The position numbers were made by a program, and so were the translations under genes. Source: a virus. Taken from it: DNA of 22,078 nt. Location of the stretch: IMG/VR virus record IMGVR_UViG_3300047325_000014, positions 1 through 22,078 of that record. One strand, written 5' to 3'. Below are positions 15,682 through 21,910 of this stretch, in pieces (position 1 is the stretch's first letter; every line of letters starts with the position of its first letter). The notes under the pieces are model-generated. The model was given only the letters and a program-made list of their open reading frames with translations. It had not been told where the DNA came from and ran no database searches.

Positions 15682-16089
15682 GTGCCGCCTCGTGCTCCGC
15701 CCGGGGGAATCTCGGCCATCACACAACTGTCAGAACGGGTGACCCGTTTGGAAACCTGGGCCGATGGCAAGGAGCGCTTGGACAAGTTGCGGGACGAGCG
15801 CATCGAGGAACGGCACACCGAAACCCAAAAGAAACTTTCGTCAAACGGAGACCTGATGAACGAGGTCTTGGACGAAATCCGAAGCACGCGCACCGACAGC
15901 GCGATTGAGTTATCGGGCATCCGCGAGACGGTCAGGAAGATCGAACTGCAGACCGCCGACGACAGGGGTGCCGAGCGCGTTCGTAAAGGCATCCGCGGCG
16001 GCATTTTTCAAATTTTGCTGGCGGTGCTGAGCGGCGGCGTCCTGACGGCGGCAGGCAGGTGGATTCTGAAGATCTTTGGGGTGGGATAA
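15682..16089 (+). CDS. Coiled-coil protein with C-terminal membrane segment (XhlA-like)
   Basis: This encodes 135 residues from GTG 15682, immediately after the previous TAA. The N-terminal half is a charged helix with heptads (ITQLSERVTRLETWADGKER, later SIRETVRKIELQ-type repeats). The C-terminal ~28 residues are hydrophobic (IFQILLAVLSGGVLTAAGRW). This layout resembles XhlA-type proteins that cooperate with holins and endolysins. It may help regulate or assist lysis; the match is architectural only. The endolysin start follows its stop by two bases, so the two are probably co-translated. Confidence 0.55.
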   Translation: MPPRAPPGGISAITQLSERVTRLETWADGKERLDKLRDERIEERHTETQKKLSSNGDLMNEVLDEIRSTRTDSAIELSGIRETVRKIELQTADDRGAERVRKGIRGGIFQILLAVLSGGVLTAAGRWILKIFGVG

Positions 16090-16091
16090 AA

Positions 16092-16550
16092 ATGACCGAT
16101 CCGGTTGAGACGGCCGCGAAAATGGCCGAGGGCTTCGAAGGCTTCCGCGCTGCACCGTACCAGGACGTGGCGGGCTATTGGACCATCGGGTTCGGCTCCC
16201 GGTACGACATCAACGGCCAGCCAGTGACCGCCAACACGCCGCCGGTGACAGGGGCGCAGGCGGATCAGATGATGCGGCGCGATTTGCAGTCGGCGTTCGA
16301 TGAGATTTCTCGTTCGGTAAAGGTGCCGATCACCGACAACCAGAAAGCTGCGTTTGCGGATTTCATCTACAACCTCGGTCCCGGAAACTGGGAGGCGTCG
16401 CGGCTGCTAAAGCTGCTCAATGCCGGGGATTATGCCGGTGCAATCGCGCAGATGGACTTGTGGGACAAGGCCGGCGGGCAGGTTTATTCGGGACTGCTGC
16501 GGCGCCGACAGGCTGAGACGGCCTTGGCAGAAACGCCGGACGCGCCTTAG
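16092..16550 (+). CDS. Endolysin, GH24 lysozyme (muramidase)
   Basis: This encodes 152 residues from ATG 16092, with GGGGTGGG (16078-16085) upstream. The catalytic signature is clear: FEGFRAAPYQDVAGYWTIGF carries Glu16, Asp25 and Thr31 in the E-x8-D-x5-T spacing of T4/P22-type lysozymes. Further family motifs are DNQKAAFADFIYNLGPGNW and SGLLRRRQAE. The enzyme hydrolyses the beta-1,4 bond between MurNAc and GlcNAc in peptidoglycan. The N-terminus has no signal peptide or SAR segment, so release should depend on a holin from the cassette just upstream. This is the last gene of the late operon. Confidence 0.93.
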   Translation: MTDPVETAAKMAEGFEGFRAAPYQDVAGYWTIGFGSRYDINGQPVTANTPPVTGAQADQMMRRDLQSAFDEISRSVKVPITDNQKAAFADFIYNLGPGNWEASRLLKLLNAGDYAGAIAQMDLWDKAGGQVYSGLLRRRQAETALAETPDAP

Positions 16551-16554
16551 CCTC

Positions 16555-16794
16555 TTACGGCGATACACAAACCTTCTTGTCTATCGGTTCGGAGGATTTT
16601 CGATACTCTAGCCCCGGTTTAGCATTTCGTTCGATTGCGTGTAGGCTCTGCAATTCCAAGTTCTCCGCCCGGCGCCGGAGCAAGTATCTTTTCTTGCGAG
16701 CGCGCTTGCCCGGCTCGCCGGCTACCTTGTGCCACGCATCGGCGCATAGCATGGCCGCGCGGCGGTCGCGGATGGGGTCTGGCGGCGTGCTCAT
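16555..16794 (-). CDS. Hypothetical small basic protein, last gene of the early operon
   Basis: This encodes 79 residues, rich in Arg and Lys (EPGKRARKKRYLLRRRAENL). Its ATG (16794) overlaps the stop of the upstream gene as ATGA, supporting it as a real cistron. The early part (MSTPPDPIRDRRAAMLCADA) is helical and charged, and no domain is recognised. The base composition near its 3' end is more AT-rich than its neighbours. Its stop codon lies 4 bases from the stop of the converging endolysin gene. Nucleic-acid binding is conceivable from charge alone. Confidence 0.6.
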   Translation of the reverse strand: MSTPPDPIRDRRAAMLCADAWHKVAGEPGKRARKKRYLLRRRAENLELQSLHAIERNAKPGLEYRKSSEPIDKKVCVSP

Positions 16795-17144
16795 ATCCGG
16801 GATTTCCTATCTTTCAACTCCGCCCTGGTGGCTTTGATCCAAGCGGGCATGTTTTTGGCATGGCTGACAAAGTCGTTACCGCGCCTGCTGGTCTCGCGGT
16901 AAGTGATTGTCTTTGGATTGATTTTTAGAATCTCGCGGGTAACGCCACCCGGCGTTACCCAAATTTGTCCGACCTCGACCAGTGCGGCGGCCGCCTCAAC
17001 CTCAGCCAAGTATGCCGCAATCGCGAAACCTATGGTCCGCTCATTGGCCGAAAGCTCGTTGTCGTCACAGGTTGCTTCGCGGCTATTGGCAGCGGCGACG
17101 GCGGCGGCAAGCGCGCGGCCGTGGGTTAAGGGGGCAATCCTCAT
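16791..17144 (-). CDS. Hypothetical early protein, 117 residues
   Basis: The start ATG 17144 overlaps the upstream stop (ATGA), and the stop at 16791 overlaps the next ATG. The N-terminal half is Ala-rich and helical (ALAAAVAAANSRE, FAIAAYLAEVEAAAALVEVG). The second half has a beta pattern, IWVTPGGVTREILKINPKTI, then TYRE, followed by a basic C-terminus (KATRAELKDRKSRI). The TPGGVTREILKINPKTITY stretch recalls small beta-barrel segments seen in phage accessory proteins, but I cannot name a family. Confidence 0.65.
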   Translation of the reverse strand: MRIAPLTHGRALAAAVAAANSREATCDDNELSANERTIGFAIAAYLAEVEAAAALVEVGQIWVTPGGVTREILKINPKTITYRETSRRGNDFVSHAKNMPAWIKATRAELKDRKSRI

Positions 17145-17362
17145 GGTCTGGACCTTATGTCATTGGTTGGAGGGACAAACCGCGAAGGTATCCATTCAGC
17201 ATCGCGGCGAATATTGACCCAGCAGACTAGCGTGTGCCAGATGCCAGTTTGTTCGCACAGTCTGTTCTCGACAATCTTAGCCAGTTGAAGATGCCCGCCC
17301 GGCACTTGCACTGAGGCGTGCGCGCCAAGGCGGGGCAAATCGGCTATTTCCATGTCGCTCAT
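17141..17362 (-). CDS. Hypothetical early protein, 73 residues
   Basis: The start at ATG 17362 is preferred over an in-frame ATG at 17401, because 17362 overlaps the upstream stop as ATGA and follows AGGAG at about 10 bases. It begins MSDMEIADLPRLGAHASVQV and contains HLQLAKIVENRLCEQTGIWH and EWIPSRFVPPTNDI. The beta-rich pattern with a late WIPSRFV could be a small SH3-like or KOW-like fold. No family is recognised. Confidence 0.65.
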   Translation of the reverse strand: MSDMEIADLPRLGAHASVQVPGGHLQLAKIVENRLCEQTGIWHTLVCWVNIRRDAEWIPSRFVPPTNDIRSRP

Positions 17363-17580
17363 TTGGTGTCCGCTCCTATGAGAGATTGATAGCCTTCGCA
17401 CCGATCAAATCCGACGCCGGAGACTTCGCGGTAATTGGCGCGCACATACCGTAGGCCGGAAAGCGCGTCGAACAGGGCTTCTTCAAGGGCTTTGACGCGC
17501 TCACGCAAATCGCAATCTTCCGGCACCATCGGATCAGGGCGCGGATCGTTCGCCGCCATATCGGGCGCGTCACCGGCCAT
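17359..17580 (-). CDS. Hypothetical early protein, 73 residues, coiled-coil segment
   Basis: It starts at ATG 17580, inside the last 11 bases of the methyltransferase gene, with GGAGGG 8 bases upstream. The N-terminus is Asp/Pro-rich (DPRPDPMVPEDCDL), then a heptad-like helix (RERVKALEEALFDALSG) and a Tyr/Arg-rich tail (RYVRANYREVSGVGFDRCEG). The ERVKALEEAL helix is common in small phage proteins. The function is unknown. Confidence 0.65.
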   Translation of the reverse strand: MAGDAPDMAANDPRPDPMVPEDCDLRERVKALEEALFDALSGLRYVRANYREVSGVGFDRCEGYQSLIGADTK

Positions 17581-18880
17581 TCAGAATTCCCTCCACCATT
17601 TGAATCCGCTCGCCGATTTTTCGCACCACCGGCACGGCCCATGAATTGCCCAGCGCCTTGTACCGCGGTCCATCTGCGGCGATTTTTCCGTGGTATGGAA
17701 TGGCGGTGTAATCGTCGGGAAATCCCATAAGCCTCTCGCACTCGCGCGGGGTGAGGCGACGGACGGTTTGAGCCACGCGCGCGTAACTCGTTTGTTTCAT
17801 TTCCGGCTGCGCTGAGAGAGCGCCGGAAATATCCATTTCGCGCAATTCGTCACGGGTATTTTGTGCGAAGGCAACGGCGGTCGGATTGGTCGCACCCATT
17901 GATGGGGCGATGTCAACCGCGCTAGCGCATTGCGTACCGGACAACCGGGACGGGAACGCCGTTGGTCCCAACGGCGTTCCCCGTCCGGTCCCGTCCTCGC
18001 TGGCGTCAAAGCCCTCGCCCGTCAGCGTGTGGGTGATGAATGTCTCGCTCTCGAAGTCCAAACGCCCATGCGGTCCCGCATGGGCGTTGCAGGCCGTGGC
18101 TACTTCGATAGGGCCGGAAGTGTTGTTGCCGCCGTATGCTACAGGCACATAAGTTTCGAGATCAGCGGCGTTCGCACACGCTGTGCCGCGCGCGGTCGAC
18201 AGGGTGTTGGCGACCTGGATGGTGGCTTGGTCCAAGCCACCATCCAGGTCGAAATCCGTCCCTAAGCCGCCGCCGCCCGTAGTGCGGCTGCTAATTGTGG
18301 GGGCAACGTCTTTCCGCGCTTTTCGGCGCGGCGCAGGATTCCAACGCAAGCTCTCGCGCTCAAAAAGTACCGATGCGGCAGGTCGCCAGTCTCCAATATA
18401 TCCGACAACGAACACACGGAACCGTCGCTGAGCCAAGCCGGCATATTGAGCGTCAAGGCACCTGTAGGCCCACCCATACCCGCATTCGCCCAGCTTCCCG
18501 AGGAAGGCGCCAAAGTCCCGTCCGCCGTTTGACGACAGGACACCGGGCACGTTTTCCCAAACAAGCCACCGGGGACGAAGGCGGTCAGCCAGTCTAATAA
18601 ATTCGAGGGTGAGGTTGCCACGCTCGCCGCCCATGCCCGCGCGGAGTCCGGCGATGCTGAAATCCTGGCAGGGTGTTCCTCCGCAAAGAAGTCCGATTGA
18701 TTCATATTGTCCCGCCTGAATGGTTGTGAAATCGCCGTGTAACGGTACGTCAGGGTAATGATGCGCCAAAAGGGCACGGGGAAACTTTTCGATCTCGGAC
18801 AGAAACGCGGGTCTCCAACCCAGCGGTTTCCATGCCACGCTGGCCGCTTCGATACCGCTGCAAATTGAACCAAAAATCAC
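17570..18880 (-). CDS. DNA C5-cytosine methyltransferase
   Basis: This encodes 436 residues from GTG 18880, overlapping the preceding stop as GTGA. The conserved motifs are complete and in order: I, FGSICSGIEAASVAW (3-17, AdoMet binding); IV, GGTPCQDFS with catalytic Cys71; VI, WENVPG (Glu109); VIII, QRRFRVF (151-157); IX, RRLTPRECERLMGFPDDYT (374-392); and X, YKALGNSWAVP (407-417). The ~215 residues between VIII and IX form the target-recognition region, with GFDASEDGTGRGTPL-type motifs common in phage enzymes. It would methylate cytosine in a specific DNA site, most likely to protect phage DNA from restriction. No partner endonuclease is in the window, so it looks like an orphan enzyme. Three strong palindromes lie inside its target-recognition coding region. 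Confidence 0.93.
   Translation of the reverse strand: MIFGSICSGIEAASVAWKPLGWRPAFLSEIEKFPRALLAHHYPDVPLHGDFTTIQAGQYESIGLLCGGTPCQDFSIAGLRAGMGGERGNLTLEFIRLADRLRPRWLVWENVPGVLSSNGGRDFGAFLGKLGECGYGWAYRCLDAQYAGLAQRRFRVFVVGYIGDWRPAASVLFERESLRWNPAPRRKARKDVAPTISSRTTGGGGLGTDFDLDGGLDQATIQVANTLSTARGTACANAADLETYVPVAYGGNNTSGPIEVATACNAHAGPHGRLDFESETFITHTLTGEGFDASEDGTGRGTPLGPTAFPSRLSGTQCASAVDIAPSMGATNPTAVAFAQNTRDELREMDISGALSAQPEMKQTSYARVAQTVRRLTPRECERLMGFPDDYTAIPYHGKIAADGPRYKALGNSWAVPVVRKIGERIQMVEGILNGR
17952..17981. repeat. Palindrome 1 in the methyltransferase gene
   Basis: GGGAACGCCGTTGG (17952-17965) and CCAACGGCGTTCCC (17968-17981) form a perfect 14-bp inverted repeat with a 2-base spacer TC. With small internal mismatches it extends to about 17944-17989 (ACCGG ... 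CCGGT). It lies within codons ~300-310, in the GRGTPLGPTAF region. Confidence 0.9.
18061..18088. repeat. Palindrome 2 in the methyltransferase gene
   Basis: AACGCCCATGCGG (18061-18073) and CCGCATGGGCGTT (18076-18088) form a perfect 13-bp inverted repeat with a 2-base spacer TC. It lies within codons ~265-273, in the peptide NAHAGPHGR. The centre again reads GGTCCC. Confidence 0.9.
18211..18251. repeat. Palindrome 3 in the methyltransferase gene, 20-bp arms
   Basis: CGACCTGGATGGTGGCTTGG (18211-18230) and its exact reverse complement (18232-18251) are separated by a single T. This 41-base near-perfect palindrome lies in codons ~210-223 (DLDGGLDQATIQV), at the start of the target-recognition region. 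Its centre reads GGTCC, as in the other two. Confidence 0.95.
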
Positions 18881-18951
18881 GCCCTCACCCGCACCTTCTG
18901 CGTAACGACAACATTTTTGCCCAGCGTGCCGGCGCGGTCATTGGTGCTCAT
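18877..18951 (-). CDS. 24-residue ORF between DnaQ-like and methyltransferase genes
   Basis: The frame encodes MSTNDRAGTLGKNVVVTQKV followed by RVRA. ATG 18951 overlaps the upstream stop (ATGA), and its stop overlaps the methyltransferase GTG (GTGA), so it bridges the two genes exactly. It may be a functional micropeptide, or mainly a device that carries ribosomes to the methyltransferase start. No family is recognised. Confidence 0.45.
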   Translation of the reverse strand: MSTNDRAGTLGKNVVVTQKVRVRA

Positions 18952-19271
18952 TTGCTTGCCTCATCTATCAGTTTTTGGATTGCGCTGGCGGCATCCGCAT
19001 TTGTGCCACAAATGTATATTTGCGTGACCAGCGTTTCACTGACGCCGACGGCCATCGCGACGTCCTGGGTGATGCCGTGGATGGCCGCCACCTCGTCAGG
19101 AATTGTCCAGCCCTCCGGCCGCACGATCAGGTTGACCGAGGCCATCGGCTGTTCCGTGATGGGGTTGATCAACATCGCCCCGAATTGGACGATGTGCGGC
19201 TGCTGCGGCGCGTCCGAAGGGTTTTTGAAGTCGGGAAGGCCGGTGGTTTCGGTGTCGTATGCTAAGATCAT
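18948..19271 (-). CDS. Short DnaQ-like 3'-5' exonuclease-related protein, C-terminally truncated
   Basis: This encodes 107 residues. The N-terminus AYDTETTGLPDF carries the Exo I acidic pair (Asp6, Glu8) of DEDD exonucleases, followed by HIVQFGAMLIN and DEVAAIHGITQDVAMAVGVS, all typical of phage DnaQ-like proteins. Full-length relatives of roughly 170-200 residues then carry the Exo II (AHN..FD) and Exo III (H..D) motifs. Here the chain ends with TQIYICGTNADAASAIQKLI and a few more residues, so two of the metal-ligand motifs are missing. It is probably catalytically inactive, or a relic, although its ATGA overlap with the next ORF is intact. It follows the YqaJ-type nuclease with a one-base overlap (TGATG). 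Confidence 0.75.
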   Translation of the reverse strand: MILAYDTETTGLPDFKNPSDAPQQPHIVQFGAMLINPITEQPMASVNLIVRPEGWTIPDEVAAIHGITQDVAMAVGVSETLVTQIYICGTNADAASAIQKLIDEASK

Positions 19272-20050
19272 CAGTAAAAATCCCCACCGTCCGGAACGAG
19301 CGCCGGATCGAATTCGCGGTTAAATGCGTTGCTTGGGTCATGCCGTTCGCGCGCCTGGAACCCTCGCGGCCGGATATAATCTGCTGCGGTAACAACGGGC
19401 ATCGGCACCCATTCGCCGGCGGCGCGGGCCACTTCCAGCGCTCGGTCGAGCGTCTCATAGAATTTTGGCATTTCGGTGTCGAACAGCTTCATCCAAGCCT
19501 CGTCGCGCCATGTACGTTCGCGTTTGGATGGGGCGCCAGGCAGGTATGATACGCGGTCGACGAAGTCGAACTCGCCGACCCAGATTTGTCCTTGCGCCTG
19601 CACGATGTAGTCTTTGCCGAAGCCCGCGACCACATATTCAAGATGGGTATGAGGATAGGGGCATTTAAATTCGCAGCCACCTTTGAGGTCGTTGCCGGTG
19701 ATGATCAGGCGGTCGGGCGATGCGCCGGCCCGGCCGTCATCGGTCACCAGCAGCCCTACCTTCGTGGTTTTCCAGCCCGTTTCGAATTCGTAGTCGGCTG
19801 CAGCCTGGGGCTCCAGAGTTTTTCCGCGGATGATCGCAGGTAGGTTGCTGATGTCGCCGATTGGCCTGCCTTGTTCATCGTAGCATTGGCCAAGGAGGAT
19901 TTCGGTCGCCAGACGGTAGGCTAGTTGTGGCGCCTGCGCAGACGGCTTGCCGCCGGGGGTGATGATTTTGTGGAATTCGCTGGCAGTGGGACGGCCCATC
20001 TTGTGCTGCTTCCACTCGTCAGATCCCTGTTCGCAGTTGATGACTTTCAT
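19271..20050 (-). CDS. YqaJ / lambda-exonuclease-type recombination nuclease
   Basis: This encodes 259 residues. ATG 20050 overlaps the ERF stop (ATGA), with GGGAG upstream. Motifs of the PD-(D/E)XK viral recombinase group are visible: GSDEWKQHKMGRPTASEF at the start, RGKTLEPQAAADYE (Glu80), GASPDRLI (Asp113), GCEFKCP (Glu127, Lys129) and YIVQAQGQIWV (Gln151). The spacing of Asp113 to Glu127-x-Lys129 matches the lambda-exonuclease core. The enzyme is expected to resect dsDNA ends 5' to 3', leaving 3' single strands for the partner annealing protein encoded just upstream. Such pairs repair or recombine phage genomes. Confidence 0.9.
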   Translation of the reverse strand: MKVINCEQGSDEWKQHKMGRPTASEFHKIITPGGKPSAQAPQLAYRLATEILLGQCYDEQGRPIGDISNLPAIIRGKTLEPQAAADYEFETGWKTTKVGLLVTDDGRAGASPDRLIITGNDLKGGCEFKCPYPHTHLEYVVAGFGKDYIVQAQGQIWVGEFDFVDRVSYLPGAPSKRERTWRDEAWMKLFDTEMPKFYETLDRALEVARAAGEWVPMPVVTAADYIRPRGFQARERHDPSNAFNREFDPALVPDGGDFY

Positions 20051-20886
20051 GGCCGATCTCCCGGAAAATCGTCATCGGCCGAAGCGGTGGTTTTCCTTGC
20101 GTGTTGCAGCTTCCTTTTGAGTGCTGTGACAACGCGTGGAAAATCGGACGCCTTGAGATCGTCGATTGCCTCTGCGTTCATGTGGTCCCGTATCCACGGA
20201 TAGAAGCTGTCGGTTTCGATCTTTGCCTCGACCAGCGCTTTCAAAATCGTGGAGATTTCCGCTTTTTGCTCTTCGTTGATGCGGACCAGATGCGCCTTGT
20301 TTTGCTGCTCGGCGTTTCCGTCCCGGTCCTGATCGGCGATCACGACGTTGAAAATCATGCACGTTAGGTAGCGGCGCAGATAAGTCACGGTGCTGCCGGT
20401 GGCCTGGATGTCGGTTTTATTGGCGTTGCCGCCTGAGCCTTTGTTGTCCAAGCCGCCGGTCAAATCGTAGAGCTCGCTGTGACCGGCTTCATGTCCGACT
20501 TTGCACACCACTTTTATCGCGCCGCTGGGAGCCTCGGCTTGGTTGAAGGACAGCGAGAAGCCGTGCTTGGAGTAGATGGGCCTGATGACCTCGTCCACAG
20601 CCTCCAGCCGGGCGTAGCGGCTCTTGGTGTGGTTGTTCTGGGCGTCCTTCGTCACCGGCCCCATTTCGCCTTGGGCAGCGCTCATGGCCCGCTCAAACTT
20701 TACGCGCGCCTCGTCGGCCAAAAACTTGCGCTGCATGTCGAACAGCATTTCGAGGCGGGCAATGTCGACGGTGGGGTCGAAGGCCGCGCGCTCGATGATG
20801 TTGAGCATCGCGCCGGCATTCGACGAAAGGACCGGAGATGATGCGGTCGGCGGTTTCGATTCGGTGGTTTTGACGATTTCGTTCAT
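20047..20886 (-). CDS. ERF-family single-strand annealing protein
   Basis: This encodes 279 residues from ATG 20886, overlapping the upstream stop; GGAG lies 8 bases before. The ERF core spans about residues 60-195: FERAMSAAQGEMGPVTKDAQ, then SRYARLEAVDEVIRPIYSKH, GFSLSF, and a late TGSTVTYLRRYL with IADQDRDGNA. The C-terminal ~80 residues are charged and helical, ending in an acidic DDDFPGD tail, a common docking element in annealing proteins. It should coat and anneal complementary single strands produced by the YqaJ-type nuclease downstream, an arrangement equivalent to Red beta/exo. Confidence 0.9.
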   Translation of the reverse strand: MNEIVKTTESKPPTASSPVLSSNAGAMLNIIERAAFDPTVDIARLEMLFDMQRKFLADEARVKFERAMSAAQGEMGPVTKDAQNNHTKSRYARLEAVDEVIRPIYSKHGFSLSFNQAEAPSGAIKVVCKVGHEAGHSELYDLTGGLDNKGSGGNANKTDIQATGSTVTYLRRYLTCMIFNVVIADQDRDGNAEQQNKAHLVRINEEQKAEISTILKALVEAKIETDSFYPWIRDHMNAEAIDDLKASDFPRVVTALKRKLQHARKTTASADDDFPGDRP

Positions 20887-21089
20887 TGGCCAATCTCCAT
20901 CTTGCAGCCCGGCACCAACCCGGCCCGGATCGCCATCACCACCGTGCGTGCTGCGGCTTCGTCGATTGCCGGCACATTCTGCACCAGTGCCGCGACAGCG
21001 ATGCGCATGGCGTCGCTGGTGGCTTTTGCCGCCCGCTCGACGGGGCTGATTCGGGTGCGCCTGCGCGTGGGCGGGGTGAATGCGTCCAT
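20883..21089 (-). CDS. Hypothetical small early protein upstream of ERF
   Basis: This encodes 68 residues from ATG 21089, chosen over an adjacent GTG (21092) because GGAGG lies 7 bases upstream and the ATG shares a base with the preceding stop (TGATG). A basic N-terminus (TPPTRRRTRISPVERAAK) is followed by Ala-rich helices (SDAMRIAVAALVQNVPAIDE, AARTVVMAIRAGLVPG). The helical Ala/Val pattern could mediate dimerisation. No family is recognised. Confidence 0.6.
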   Translation of the reverse strand: MDAFTPPTRRRTRISPVERAAKATSDAMRIAVAALVQNVPAIDEAAARTVVMAIRAGLVPGCKMEIGQ

Positions 21090-21205
21090 CACGCCACCTC
21101 CGCTTCGACCGGCGCCGGAACGATGGCGGGCTTTAGAATAGCTTCATAAGCTGCGCGGGCCGCGTAAATGTCGCCGACATAGGCGAGGATGGTGCGGAGG
21201 GTCAT
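21089..21205 (-). CDS. 38-residue ORF between HTH and small early gene
   Basis: It reads MTLRTILAYVGDIYAARAAY, then EAILKPAIVPAPVEAEVA. ATG 21205 overlaps the HTH gene stop (ATGA), and its TGA overlaps the next ATG (TGATG). Both junctions fit the tight packing of this operon, which supports translation. A helical first half and a Pro/Val tail are visible. The function is unknown. Confidence 0.5.
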   Translation of the reverse strand: MTLRTILAYVGDIYAARAAYEAILKPAIVPAPVEAEVA

Positions 21206-21423
21206 GGTTCAAACTCCCGAAAAACCCGTTTGCATTCAAAACCAAGCGCCATCGCGATGTTTTCACCGATGGCGCGGCGACGATTAAGTATGTCAGACAC
21301 ATATGCGGCACTAAAACCGTGCTTATCGCCCCACGCCTTTTGTGATCCAAATTCGCGGCACTTCGCTTTGAGTCGATCAATTAAGTCCGCTTCCTCCGCC
21401 CACCATTCGCGCTCATGTTCCAT
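21202..21423 (-). CDS. Cro/CI-type helix-turn-helix regulator
   Basis: This encodes 73 residues from ATG 21423, with GGAGG 5 bases upstream. The helix-turn-helix is clear at about residues 27-50: SQKAWGDKHGFSAAYVSDIL, then NRRRAIGENIAMALG. The Gly-Phe-Ser turn and the YVSDIL recognition helix are typical of Cro/CI (XRE) proteins. A small HTH protein early in a phage operon likely represses or tunes early transcription. No divergent partner repressor and no operator were identified, since the operon extends beyond the window. Confidence 0.8.
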   Translation of the reverse strand: MEHEREWWAEEADLIDRLKAKCREFGSQKAWGDKHGFSAAYVSDILNRRRAIGENIAMALGFECKRVFREFEP

Positions 21424-21530
21424 CACACCCTCCGCTCACGCCAAACCCGCAACGCCCGTTCGGCCCGCTCAATCGCGGCATCGGCCAGGACTTTCGCCTC
21501 GGTTTCGATGCTTATGATGAGGTCCATCAT
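21423..21530 (-). CDS. 35-residue ORF upstream of the HTH gene
   Basis: It reads MMDLIISIETEAKVLADAAI, then ERAERALRVWRERRV. ATG 21530 overlaps the zinc-finger gene stop (ATGA), and its TGA overlaps the HTH ATG (TGATG). A single amphipathic helix rich in Glu, Ala and Arg accounts for most of it. The function is unknown. Existence is supported by the two exact overlaps. Confidence 0.5.
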   Translation of the reverse strand: MMDLIISIETEAKVLADAAIERAERALRVWRERRV

Positions 21531-21910
21531 GTTGCCTCCAACGAAGCGCTGATGTCTTTTACGATCCGATAAATCGTGCGGGCGTCTTCGACGGTTTTAA
21601 TTTCGCCGGTATGGTATTGGCGTCCGATCTTCTGGCTGATCAGAGCATAGATTTGACCTCGTGGCATCCGGTTCGTTTTCCAGATCGGATCAAGAATTGC
21701 ATGGACGTGACTGCGCGCTTTGCGCAGTTCTGGCGTCGGAATATTGCCGAGCGGTTTCTCGCTTCCGGGGTGGCAGCCTACGTAGTTGCCGCAAGCCTGG
21801 CAGCGCCAAAACCGCTTTTTATGAAGGTCCGCCCGGTGAGGATAGATGTCACGCCCGGTCGCACGAACCGCTTCGACGTTGGTTTGGCAACCGCAGCACC
21901 AAATCTGCAT
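21527..21910 (-). CDS. Zinc-finger protein, DUF3268-like
   Basis: This encodes 127 residues from ATG 21910, which shares a base with the preceding stop (TGATG); GGAGG lies 10 bases upstream. Cys5/Cys8 and Cys37/Cys40, with a further Cys46-His47, surround DIYPHRADLHKKRFWRCQAC and GNYVGCHPGSEKPLG, a signature of small phage/bacterial zinc-finger proteins (DUF3268 as I recall it). The second half (ELRKARSHVHAILDPIWKTN) is helical, ending with ARTIYRIVKDI. Nucleic-acid binding is likely; the precise role is not known. Confidence 0.8.
   Translation of the reverse strand: MQIWCCGCQTNVEAVRATGRDIYPHRADLHKKRFWRCQACGNYVGCHPGSEKPLGNIPTPELRKARSHVHAILDPIWKTNRMPRGQIYALISQKIGRQYHTGEIKTVEDARTIYRIVKDISASLEAT

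Noticed and set aside
17363-17401. Longer start at ATG 17401 for the 73-residue early gene
   Set aside because: It would overlap the previous gene by over 40 bases, whereas ATG 17362 gives the ATGA overlap seen at most other junctions of the operon and has AGGAG upstream.
21195-21225. GGTTCAAACTCCC resembling a tRNA T-arm
   Set aside because: The flanking bases do not pair into a T-stem and no acceptor, D or anticodon arms are found; it falls at the coding overlap of the HTH gene and the 38-codon ORF.
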